From the NCBI GenBank assembly GCA_033439795.1, contig JAUTDP010000007.1, positions 248,001-312,000 on the forward strand: a DNA stretch of 64,000 bases, read 5' to 3'. The position numbers were made by a program, and so were the translations under genes. The stretch's first letter is position 1; the number at the start of each line of letters is the position of its first letter. The stretch comes from Sordaria brevicollis. Taxonomy: Eukaryota; Ascomycota; Sordariomycetes; Sordariales; Sordariaceae. Shown here piece after piece: positions 23,608-34,493 of this stretch. The notes under the pieces were generated by a model. It was not told the DNA's origin, made no database searches, and saw only the letters and a list, made by a program, of their open reading frames with translations.

Positions 23608-24995
23608 ATCTGAGGTTCGTCCCAGATGGCCAATTGGTCATGTTCTTTTCAGATCAACCGTGTAGCGACTCGACTGAAAATGTTCCAAGCAGACGGGCAG
23701 CTTGTGACTGAGCGTTGGGGAAGTTGAAGTAACGGGAATTGGTGACGGAGGTGAATGCGACGGGAGGTAGAGGTAGGTACCCCCCGGTGTCCTCCACTGT
23801 GCAAGTTGAGATGAGGCACCTACATGCTTCAGATGAACGTCGGACAGGTCATTTGATGATGTCTCAAGTGTAGAGGTCAAGAACGATATGGCAGTAGAAT
23901 TAACGGGTATGAATTGAAGTTGTAAAAGTATGGGATGAGGGCCACGATCTTGCGTGGCCGACCGAGTTCCTCTTGAGCAGGGGACCTCTCGTCGTCTTTA
24001 TACATGGAATCCAGGTCCCCGTTCCAGCGCCATCCAAGTGGATTCTCGCGTGGGTATTTGTGACTGAGAACGCATGAAACACAGGGCAGGCATCGAGGCC
24101 CGTATTTCCAGGCCATCTACAGGGCACTTTGTAAGAGTCACAGGCTGCCCTCCGATTTCCAAACAACTTTCTCGAAAAATTTCAAGACCGATACATCCAT
24201 GCCGCAGCCCCTCTTGCCGAAATCGGCTTAGCGTGAACCTCAAGGTACCCAGACACGATGAGATGCCGCGAAACGCCATAGCTTTCAGTCTCACCGCCCG
24301 CGATAACATCATTTTCTGCCACTTGTTGGCGGGGAATCCAGGGCGATAACGGCGGGCGTGGTGATGCTCGCCCCGGCCATCCCACAGTCCGGGGCTTGAA
24401 CCAGGGGGCAATCGGCCACTGACGGCATCGCAGCATCTTCAATCCACCCTTGTTAGGTTGTTGGACTTCGGTCTCTTTCATTCTCACCTGTCAGTCAGGC
24501 ACCATTTATTCAGTGGCATTTCTCACCCTCACCGTCACTGTCAGTCACCGTCTGTCCTCCTCCTTGCTACCTATCCCGCCTTGCTGTCAGACCAACCAAG
24601 ACTAGACTCTATTCGCTTACGTTGGTCGACCGGGTGACAAGTTTAGAAACAACTCCATCAACAATCCCGTCCATCATCCTGATCCCCATCCATACCCATA
24701 CCAATACCAAAAAGAACCTTGTGTGCTTGGAATAGGGAGAAGTTGGCCCAAGCTTCCACCACCCCTTAACTAGGACCAACTACACCGACGGCAATCCGTC
24801 GAGTTTGGGTGCGCATCATTTCGAACCTTGAAGGCTTTCGTTGTCGTTCATTCTCTCATAGCCAGAGCTCTGCATTGCACTTCTACCGAATCCACCGTGC
24901 TACACTAGTCCTCAACTCAAATCTTGCTTGTGACAGCAAATAACGTCAAATATCATACCATCACTATTCCAACTTCACCTACCATCTTTGCCAAC
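23608..24995. promoter_or_regulatory. divergent promoter region, MTD1 / MMS19
   Basis: This 1.4 kb separates two divergently transcribed genes. From about 24590 to 24990 the top strand is pyrimidine-rich, as expected for the MMS19 leader. No gene is seen. Confidence 0.5.
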
Positions 24996-27900
24996 ATGTC
25001 GAATTTCAAGGACTGGGCCCTTCAGTACGTGCTCTCGGACGATGAGACTGCTCAGAGTGAAATTGCCAAAAAGGCGGCAAAAGGTAGGTTATGAGACGCT
25101 CATCGCAAGCAAGCATGATGTTAACCATTTACGCATAGAAATCGAAAACACAAGAGCCAGCAGTGCGTCTGTGGGAAGTTGGGCCGCCTCCATCCAGCCA
25201 TGGATAACCATCACCAAACAAGATGATGATAACTCAGACGACGACGATGACGACAGTGGCAGCGGTGACATAATAGCACGAGCCAAGGCCCTGGGCTTCC
25301 TCGCCGATACTCTTCAAGCTTTGGATAAGAGCCTACTACGACCCGAACAAGTCATCCGGCTCGTTGGTTTCTTTGGCGCCATGTTCTCCTACGACCACAA
25401 GGCAGGCATCACTGCTTCAGCCAAAGCACTACGCCAACTTTACGCCATGAAGGGTTTCAAGCCGGCAGTCGGCGTCAAGATGATCGAGGACGTTTGCAAG
25501 CTCAAGGAGGATTTCAAGTTACAGACGGCGGCCACCCGACTCGAAATTTACGAGCTATTTCTCAGTCTGATCCAGGACCAGTCAGTAAACGACGAACTGC
25601 AAGACAAGTACGGCACATCAAGCGGCTTCATCGTCGATATTCTTCAACTCTGCCAGAATGAGAGGGACCCGAGGAATCTCATGCTATGGTTCAAACTGCT
25701 TCCCATCTTCCTGACCGAGTATTCGACATCCGACGAAGTGACCGAGGAGATTTTCAAGGCTTTCTCAGCATACTTCCCCATCACACTGAGGAACTCGGCT
25801 ACCCCTATCGGCATCACCGCGGACGACCTCAAGAACGCCGTAAGGGCGTGTTTCGCATCCCATTACAAGGTGACGAAGCTTGCATTCCCCTTCCTTATTG
25901 GAAAGCTTGACCAGGGTGACGCAGTAACAGTCTCCGTAAAACTCGATATTCTCAAGACGGTCAAGGCATGCATCGAGCAGTACGACAACCCACAAGCCAG
26001 CATTGTCCCATATATCAACAAGATCTGGAACTCTCTCAAATACGAAGTACGGAACGGAGAGGTGAAGGAGACGATCGATGCTACCTTGGATGTGCTGCGA
26101 GCAATTGCCAACAGGCTCGATGGCACAAAGACCCAGAAGTTCGATATCTCCTTGCTCAAGAACTACATCGATATTGTGGTTGATGACTGCCGTGACGATC
26201 TGGCGAACCCAACATACACAAAGCAGGCCGGCCTTCTACTGATGACGGTTATCACTACTAACATTCGCGCATATACCCTTGAGAGTGCGGCTTTCGTCGA
26301 TATTATCAGGAAAAACCTTCGTCAACCAAAGTCTCCATCTCACACGAAGGATCTGCTTCTTCTTCTGAACTCAACCCTGAAGTCTCGGGCAGATCTATTC
26401 AAGAAGAGGGCAGAAGGTCATGCCGAGGACGAGGAGCTTCTCAAGACGGAGTCTAGTGATCATTTGGTGGCACTCTACCACGATGTCTACCTACCAACAT
26501 GGACCGGAAAGTCTGAAGAGACTACATCAGATGTTCTGAAGCAGGTCGTCCAAGGTCTCGCCTTGCTCGCGACTCAGCAGACCATTCGGGCAGATGGACA
26601 AATCTCGTTGTTGGCTTCTCGTTCAGTCTGCTCCGAAATCTGCTCTCTGTTGACACATACGGTCACCAAGGGCTTGGCGCTGAGCCAGAACGATTACTCA
26701 ACTGACGCTGCAGTACAGGATGAAGCGGTGCTGGCTTTGCAGTCTGTTGTATCAACATACACGGACGGATATGCGGAGCTCGTTGACAGAGCCAAGGCCG
26801 AAATCGAGAAGCGTGACTGGACGGCCCCATCAAAGCACAACCTGAATGCTCTTCAAGACCTCCTGTCTCGACTTGCCTTCATTGGATGCTCGCGCATTCC
26901 CCTTAGTATTGCTCTCGATGACGAGTCTCCCAAGCCTTTCAGGCCTCTCCAGCATTTTGTAAGACTCGCATCAGCCATGCTGGATCTCTTCCCCTTGTCT
27001 CCTCTGCCCACTTCCGAAAAGGAGTCCTTGGCGAACTCGTATGTCATTTCTGCGCTACACGGTAGCATCCTTCACTTCCGTGACGCTTGTTTCGAGAAGT
27101 TCGAGCCCAAGGTACTGGAGGCCTATTCAGGCAGCGACAGGAACTGGATCGAGGAGTTCCGTAAGCTACCAAAGGACTGGCTGCACCAGTTGCAAGGAGA
27201 GGAAGGCTCTTCGGAGATGGTAATCAAGGAGGACGACCCCGAAATCTACCGCGAGCTCCTCAGAATCAGCCTGTTCATTGTCAGGCATCTGTACAGAGAG
27301 GCTGCCTACGGAAAGCAAGCTCCTTGGAGCGAGCGGGTGTTTGCCCAAGTGGCTAACATGGCAGCTCTTGTGGTTCGGAGTCTCGACGAGAACCTTCAAA
27401 GGTCTTGCAACTTGGCCCAGAATGCCTTCAACTTCTTCTTCTCTGAAGACCTATCCTCATCTGGGCCGAGCTCGCTTGCGCCTTTCAGGAAGTTGCTGAT
27501 TCTCGGAATCCTCCAAGGGCTTCGTCCTGCAGCAATGGCCGAACTGGTACGTATCATGGAACCATGCATCCTTCCCGCGAACATACACTAACAACACCCC
27601 CTCTAGTACGCACCACAAGGTATCGCGGAGACCTTTATGTGCGACACATCAAGAATGGCCACCGTCCTGCTCGCAGTCGGCGAGATCCGCGGCACCATCT
27701 GCGCCGTCCTCGCCAACAAGTACAAGGGCGGCCAGAACACCTTCGACCCTGAATCCGAGACCATGAAGCGCGTGCTCAACTTCTGGGGCGAACAAATCAA
27801 GACCGCCACCACAACCGACGACATCGACCCAGCCATCTTCGAAGTCTACAACACCGTAGCCATCCACACCCTCGCCGGCGCCTGCGCCCGCCAGGACAAG

Positions 27901-28620
27901 AACGTCCTCTCTCTCGTCCCCATCTTCCACGAGGCCATCGCCTCCCCCGGTCCCAACGGCGCCATCGTTGCCCGCACCATCGGCGGTCTCGTCAAGACCA
28001 ACGAGCTCCTGACTTCCGAGAATCACGCCGTCGTCAAGCGCTTCTACAAGCAATGGGCCTACACGCACTTCGCCAAGCCTCTCTACGACCTGGCTTTGCC
28101 CACCGGCGACGAAGACACCGCCTTTGCCGCGGGGCGTTACACCACCGCCATCTTGTCTCTCGTCAGCAACTGTCCCTTTGGAGTCTACCAAGAGGACCTC
28201 CCCGCTTTGGTCCGTCTGCTCATCACGGCGCTCAACAACTCGGCCGCTTCGGGCGATATCACCCAGCCGCAGGTTGCCACCTCGCTCGAGGTGCTGGTCG
28301 AGATCCTGTCCAACGAGCCGGACGCACTGAAGTCCCATTTGAGGGAGATCATCACGGCGGGCATGAAGACGTACGAGGAGGCGGCCAAGAGCAATCTTAC
28401 GGCGGGCAGCAAGGGGAATGCCCTGGCTAGGAATTTGGCGGCGGCGAGGAAGTTGACGTTGCAGCTTTTGGGGGCGATTCCGAAGAAGTTTGAGGAGAGA
28501 CATTTGCTGCCGTATGCGCTGCCGATGCAGAGAATGTTGGCGATGGCTAGTGGGGATAAGAGCAGAGAGGCGAGGAAGGTGGCGTTGTTGGCTAGGGAGA
28601 ATTGGGCTAAGGTTGTGTAG
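24996..28620 (+). CDS. MMS19: MMS19/Met18, cytosolic iron-sulfur cluster targeting subunit
   Basis: MMS19 works with Cia1 and Cia2 to deliver Fe-S clusters to nuclear and cytosolic proteins such as DNA polymerases, primase and XPD. Loss affects DNA repair and methionine synthesis. Exons are 24996-25083, 25139-27546 and 27607-28620, giving 1169 residues. The first exon encodes MSNFKDWALQYVLSDDETAQ. An acidic loop (DDDNSDDDDDDSGSGD) interrupts the first part. The MMS19 N-terminal domain contains LWFKLLPIFLTEYS and AYFPITLRNS...GITADDLKNAVRAC. The C-terminal HEAT-repeat domain ends with ALPMQRMLAMASGDKSREAR followed by KVALLARENW, the family's typical end. Introns are 55 and 60 nt. Length is slightly above that of animal MMS19 (about 1030). 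The acidic insert accounts for part of that. Confidence 0.92.
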
Positions 28621-29093
28621 AGAGAGAGAGTTTGGCAAGAAACCTAAGCATGCTGAGAGCATGGCAGAAGTAGTTGAAGTGAGTAGGGAGCGAGTTTCGG
28701 GTTATGCATTCATAGACATATAGGCCGTCAAGGCATGCATATGAGGTAGATATGGGAAGGTCGGGATCAATGGAGTTCTGTTTTGAATCTATACTGGTGC
28801 TCTTCTTTAAAGCTCTGTTGGGTCCTCAAGCAAGATATGTCCCGATGGATAGTTCCGCTCCTCACTGACGTATTCAGTCACCGGCATGGCCTAGAGAAAA
28901 TCAAAACCATAAACACGCATGCTGTGAAATTTAAAAGATACCATCCTATGACAATTTCGCTGACCTTCACAGCACAAAGGCGTGACCATACCCTGACCTG
29001 CTTTCACCAATGAGCCATTTCCTCTCTCGCCTTTGCCAGAAGTCTAGAAGTATACGAGTCCTCGAATGAATACGGTTCCCAACGGCGGAACTT
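28621..29093. other. convergent intergenic region
   Basis: This 473 bp stretch lies between the MMS19 and Spc2 stop codons. It contains no gene and probably holds the two 3' UTRs. Confidence 0.5.
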
Positions 29094-29914
29094 CTACGTC
29101 CTCCTCTTCTTTCCACCACTTTGATTCGCACTTGACCCCGTCGCCGCTGACGAGCTGTTCTCTCCCAACCCACTAGCGATAGCATCCAAAATCTCCTGCG
29201 TATACCCCGGCGTCGCCGCAACCTGCTCCTTCGTCAACCCCTGACCACCGGTAGCCGGCGCAGCAGCCACCGCCCTCTTCGGATCCAGCTTTCCAACCAA
29301 CGGCACACCTTGCGCGAGCACAGTTTGGAACGGCGCCGCCACAAACCGTCCGCTCGCATCAAACCACTCGCTAAACTTTCTTTCGATATCAATCTTCTCC
29401 GTCTTCTTCGTCTTCACATCCTCCACCGTGATCGTCAATTTATACACCGGCGCCTCGCCCTTGGACCTCGGTTTCTTGCTATCGCTCGCTACCCTCAGGG
29501 AAGTCTTCCCGTCCTTTGTCTTGCCGACATAGATGGTTCCCTTTTCGACAAACATGATCCAGTACGTGAGCGCGCCGTTGAGTAACGTGTAGAGGATTAC
29601 GGCGACCAAAGTGTATTGCTTGGTGGCTTCGAAGCCGAGCTTGTAGTCCCAGGCGAAACAGGCTGCTGACAACAGAAAGGCGGAGAAGCCGAGGGCGAGA
29701 CGAGTGTCGAGGAGGGTGTGCGATTGGATTAGGCCGAGGGAGGTGAGGTAGTTGAGGAGGGCGTCGTCGGTTGTTGCTCGGAGGTCTGTTTTGGGAAGGG
29801 AAGGAAAGTGTTAGTGGTTGGTGTGTATGCAGATGAGGCTTGTAAGTGGAAGTGGAAGTGGGAGGGTTGCTTACCGGCTACGTTGTAGACCGTGATCTTT
29901 TCTGTTGACGCCAT
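29094..29914 (-). CDS. SPC2: signal peptidase complex subunit 2 (Spc2/SPC25)
   Basis: Spc2 is a non-catalytic subunit of the ER signal peptidase, important for contact with the Sec61 translocon. Exons are 29875-29914 and 29094-29785, giving 243 residues. The first exon is only 40 nt (MASTEKITVYNVA). The second starts DLRATTDDALLNYLTSLGL, typical of the family. Two transmembrane segments lie at about 48-65 (LALGFSAFLLSAACFAW) and 78-96 (YTLVAVILYTLLNGALTYW), with both ends cytosolic in known members. A lumen-distal domain includes KLTITVEDVKTKK and ERKFSEWFDASGRF. The tail is Ala/Ser-rich and ends in basic KKRRT. The start ATG has a good context (CAAAATGGCG). The gene is divergent from Emc3. 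Confidence 0.93.
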
Positions 29915-30409
29915 TTTGGGTTGATTGATTATGGGACGAACAGTCCCGGTAGATAATTTTTGCTGTTGATGTCCTTGGTATAAAAGGTGGTGGTTTCGAA
30001 AAAGGCTGGTCGTAAATCGGTGGAAGCTCTCCCACCTGACAAGCTGAGCCAAAGAGGTGCTTGCTGGCGCCTGGCGGATGATGACAGGCACAGGGAAAGG
30101 CCACCTTGGTGTGAACTGGAATGGTCTTGTTGCGCCGGCAGGCACGATAAGGTACGATAAAGGTCAGTGCTCAAGCTCAAAAAAGGTACGTACCTCTCCT
30201 GAAGACAAGGGGCAGGGGCGCTGGGGGTAGCTGATGCAATGGTTGACAGGGTTCCATCAGTAGCGCCCCGTCCCGCCGCGGTCAACAACAGCGACTTGGA
30301 CGTTGGACGTTGGACAACGACGAACCGATCGACGACATCTTCATAGACGAAGCTTCCACGATAATCAACATAGACTTGTCCGCCAACGGCTGAAAAGATA
30401 TCGGCGACA
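29915..30409. promoter_or_regulatory. shared divergent promoter region, SPC2 / EMC3
   Basis: This 495 bp stretch separates the ATG codons of two ER membrane protein genes on opposite strands. A TATAAAAGG sequence lies at 29979-29987 on the top strand, but it is 423 bp from the EMC3 ATG, so its use is uncertain. Confidence 0.5.
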
Positions 30410-31472
30410 ATGGCGCAAGTTCCGGTTCAAACGATCCATAGGGATCCCCAGTTATTGTGAGCTTCTCCTGGCTGAACAATGGAATGGAGCTTAAAGTCCA
30501 ATTGCTAATCGCTTTTGTAGCTACTGGATCCTGTTTCCCATCACGATTGTTATGGTACGAGCCGGAAGACTTTGAAACAGCTATTATGCTTTCTACTCGA
30601 GACAATTGCTCCTCTGACACTTCGACGACGATGTAGATCCTGACAGGCGTCCTCCGACACTATGCTTCCGTATTGATGCAATCCGCCCCCAAGAAGCTCG
30701 ACCAAAAGTCCATCCGCGAGCAGCGTTCCCTCCTTCACGGCATCAATGTGCGCAGCAACTTCCACACCCTCTCCAAGAAGTCGTTCGCCACACGCCGCGA
30801 TGCGCTCGTCACGGCCTTTGAGTCGGGCGCCTACCTCAAGGATCCTGAGCGCGCCGGAGGAGGCCAGCCGAACCCGCTGAGTGATCCGAGCTCGATGGAG
30901 GGCATGATGGGCATGATGAAGAACCAGATGGCCATGATAATCCCCAATACGCTGATCATGAGCTGGATCAATGCCTTCTTTAGTGGTTATGTTATCAGTA
31001 TGTGGTTCGAATGGAGCAGAAGGGCTCATTTGGATGATAAGGAAGGGCGTAATGGTGGCTAACAGGTTGTCGCAGTGAAACTTCCTTTCCCCTTGACTAT
31101 CAAGTTCAAGAGCATGCTTCAGGCGGGAGTTATGACCAAGGACATGGATCCCAGGTGGATGTCCAGCATCAGCTGGTACTTCCTGTGCATCTTTGGTCTT
31201 CAGTCTGTCTTTAACTTTTTGCTCGGCAGCGACAATGGTAAGTGCTGCTGGCTCTCGGGTTGCTATGGATTCCCGTACTAATAGTTGAAACAGCCGCAAG
31301 CCAAATGGCCCAGCAGATGGGAGGAATGGGCGGCGCCCCGGCCCAGATGTTCGGCCCTGGCGTTGATCCCGATAAGCAGTTCAAGGCCGAGGCCGAGAAC
31401 CTCGCTGTCATCGAGCATTACTCGGTCCTCGATAATGTTGAGGACCGCCTTCTGGAGGGAATTTCCGTATAG
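30410..31472 (+). CDS. EMC3: ER membrane complex subunit 3 (Emc3, Oxa1 superfamily insertase)
   Basis: Emc3 is the core insertase subunit of the ER membrane complex, which inserts tail-anchored and some multi-pass proteins. Five exons are inferred: 30410-30456, 30521-30554, 30637-30997, 31076-31237 and 31294-31472, giving 260 residues. The short second exon (34 nt) completes the first transmembrane helix YWILFPITIVMILTGVLRHY. The family hallmark follows: SIREQRSLLHGINVRSN, then SFATRRDALVTAFESGAY. Two more helices lie at MAMIIPNTLIMSWINAFFSG and SISWYFLCIFGLQSVFNFLL, with a Met-rich loop (MEGMMGMMKNQM) typical of this insertase fold. The tail contains a Met/Gly-rich stretch and ends in the helical sequence VIEHYSVLDNVEDRLL. 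All splice joins keep frame and recover conserved segments. Its 3' end faces Rpc25 at 170 bp. Confidence 0.94.
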
Positions 31473-31642
31473 ACCAGAGCCAAGGTGCAGCATGATATAC
31501 TACGAAACCAAATCACCAAAGTCCTGGACGCCTCATCTCCAGGGTTTGGGGATATGAATAATTGGATAATAAAAACAAAAACGCCCTCTCCATGCATAGT
31601 CTCGGCCTCCATTTTCTTGCTTGTGACACGGACAGACCCAGT

Positions 31643-32548
31643 CTACTCCCACCACAAACAACATCCCAGTCCTCCTTCCTTCATGGAACCCGTGATCTTA
31701 TACGGCGGTAGGAGCTGGTTCGCAGCCTGGTCGACTTCCACCGGGCCTGTTGGCGTTTGGTCGTGCCACTCCTCGCCGATGACGCGGAAACGGACCATTT
31801 CGTTGTTATCAAAGTACAGTTCCTGGCCGTCTTCCTTCCATACCCAGACCTTTTCGGTTGTGTCGCTGGAGTTCTTGTTAGGCCAAAGGACACAAACGGG
31901 AAAATGAGATGATACTTACAACTCCGAGTTGTCTGGTAGTTCCGCGGCGGGGACAAAAATGTCGCTGAAGAAGTCCATGCCAACTGCGATGGAATCCAAT
32001 GTTTAGCCATGATTTGGGTGACAAAAGATGATAGAGCGGAAATTAGAGGGTTGGACTCACGGTAGATGCCTTCCTCGGTCTGATGGGTGATGCGTGCAAG
32101 AATAACCTCGTGCTTAAAAGGCCTAAAGACCACCATCTCAAACTCGACTGCGAGTTGTGTCAGTCAACGACCAACAAAATACTACCTACATAAGCCATCT
32201 TACCGTTCACATTGACCAGACCAGTGCCATGACCGATCTGACCTTCTGATGTCCAGGTGACATCCCACAAGCAGACGAAGAGACCGACTTTTTGTACCAC
32301 CTGTAGATCACAGTTAGATGGATGAAATGTCGGGTGTGTTCACTCAAAGACAATTTTAACCCACCTTGTTGGAGTACTTGGCGTTGATGTTGTCTTCGAT
32401 GGCGACAAAACTCTCCTTGCTAAAGTCTTCGGGTGCAATCTGCACCAAGTCGGCAATTTTCGTCTATCTCTGATATCAGTCTGATTTTGACCTTACACAC
32501 TTTGCAGGCACAGTGGAGGGACGGATTTTCACGAACGGTGATGAACAT
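31643..32548 (-). CDS. RPC25: RNA polymerase III subunit Rpc25 (RPC8, Rpb7 family)
   Basis: Rpc25 forms the stalk of RNA polymerase III with Rpc17 and acts in initiation on tRNA and 5S genes. Six exons on the minus strand are inferred: 32537-32548, 32365-32463, 32204-32300, 32061-32147, 31920-31983 and 31643-31865, giving 193 residues. The first exon is 12 nt (MFIT) and joins TKIADLVQIAPEDF, matching the family start MFIL-x-KIADLV. Its donor is the less common GTTCGT. The N-terminal SHS2-like half contains KVGLFVCLWDVTW and VVFRPFKHEVILARITHQ. The S1-like half contains GMDFFSDIFVPAAELPDN, VWVWKEDGQELYFDNNEMVR and FRVIGEEWHDQ. It ends in GGLGCCLWWE, the usual WWE end of the family. The very short first exon and its unusual donor are the least certain parts. 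Confidence 0.88.
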
Positions 32549-34493
32549 TGTGTCTGAGCAAGACAGCTGAACTCTTCCCTTTTCGAGTTCCGGTTTGCAC
32601 CAGCTTGGACGTTGTTGGTGGGATGGGAAATTATTGCCTTCGTCTCAAAAATCTGTAGCTTGGTGATGTGTTGACCGTTTGGAGAGCGAAATGTGACGGT
32701 CGGGTATAAGTGGTTGAATGAAGTGCTCGGCAAGTACACGGATGGTCCAAATTATGTTTGAAATGTATCTTGTTATGTGGTGTGGTGTGGTGTCGTGAAT
32801 GTCAATGCATGCAAAACTTTTGGCGAGGGGCGGAAATTCTGCGGTTTTTGACGTTACTTATCAAATAGTGATGCTTTTAACGGTCTTCGATCGCGAGATA
32901 TGTCAAAGTTTGGGTAACAGCGAATATTAGTGTCGAAAACAATATTTGAGAAGATGCTCAAAGTCTACATAGAATTCATCCTCGTCGGCCTCACAGTCTT
33001 CCAAGCCCGTCCTTCATTATCACCGTTTACTCGATCATGACATCTGCGGGTGTACACCTTGAACAGGAAGCTGCGTGAGAGTTGAGTGCCCCACTGTCGC
33101 TGCAGTGTGTGTTTGGGGTCGAGAGTCGAGACCTCGAGCTTTGCCTGCCGAGCCGGCACCTAGTTTGCGTACCTGCCCTGCGATCCGTCAAACTGCCTGT
33201 GTTGGACGACTGGAAAACCACTGCAAAAACGCTCCTGTCAGCGCTGCCCTCGCTGCCAACACCCGCACCTTCCTTCGACCCTGCCTGCAAAGTGCAAACG
33301 GAAAAAGCTCCACTTCACATTCACTGACCGTCCTCGAAAATCAAAATTCTGCCACCCCTCCCCTGTCGTCGATCGGCTGACCGCCTTTGATTTGGGAACC
33401 TTAAGTGTGGACCCACCAACGCGCATCTCCTTCCACACTCCACGTCCGGACGTCCCACCTTTCTCCTTCACCTTCGAATCCATCTCCATTTCCACACAAC
33501 TTCACAACTTCACCCCTCCATCTCCAAACCTTGGTCTTCTCGATAACCATCGTGCCGACCGACAACGTCAACTCTCTCGACCCCGGTACACACGTGTGGC
33601 CGCGATCACCAACCCAGCGAAACCGTGAGTATTTGTGTCTTCTGCCTCCCGTCATCTGTGACGATTAGGCCAGTAGCCGCGATAGCAACTCGCTGTCGTT
33701 GATTTCATGTGGTTGAAGTATTGACCTGTGCAATTCATCCCCCACATCGTCGTATTCTTACCATGCCATCAAAGCAAAAGTTTGCCGGCGACCATAAGGT
33801 CGCTGTTCGATGTGTCCCGGTAGTTGAACAAATACCAGTGGTTTCTCATAACATTCTGTCGTGACTTGTGCCGTTCCTAACAAACTCCAGTTCACGTTCG
33901 GGAAGCCAACTTCAAGTTGCGACCGGTCGAGGATCTCGCCAACACTGCTAAGAAACTTGATATCTGATCGCCGGCAAAGTCCGCTGTTCAAGGCCTCACA
34001 TTGCCGGTGAAAGCTCGTCACCTTGTGATCTATAGGAACCAGTTTCTATCGTCAAGAACTATTTGACGATCAGGACTGTTATTCCCAAGTCGCAGAGACA
34101 CCTTCAAGTTTGCCTCCATCACGGCATCGCCAGCAAGATTTCGAGCGACTTGACGTCCGTCAACCCTTGCCTAGCTTGCAAATTCGATATCGATCCATCA
34201 GTCCACGCTCAGGCTGCCGACAAAACCCCAACCATACCCTTGGTTATCGACATAGGGTCCGGACTATCTTGAAGCCACACCTGACATTCATCTTGCCTGT
34301 CCATCATTGCAAGAACTTGATTCAGACGTCCAACAGCCAGTCAGGGACAAAACGCTATTAAACACCAGCTGAGAACCCAACGCCCTGTTATCAAGGCAAG
34401 ATCAGAAGAAGAGCACGTTCGTGGACAGATCCATCCATATCTGTTTTCAAGACTCCCTTTCCGTGTCACGGCTACAAGGAGATCATAACAGCC
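32549..34493. promoter_or_regulatory. divergent upstream region, RPC25 / NUFIP-like gene
   Basis: This 1.9 kb has no clear gene. A GGTGT-type short tandem repeat lies near 32775-32795. A candidate leader intron for the gene at 34494 could run from GTGAGT at 33625 to CTCCAG at 33890, with CCTAAC just ahead of the acceptor. Confidence 0.4.

Noticed and set aside
27649..28662. 337-codon minus-strand open frame
   Set aside because: It is antisense to the last exon of MMS19, whose family match is clear.
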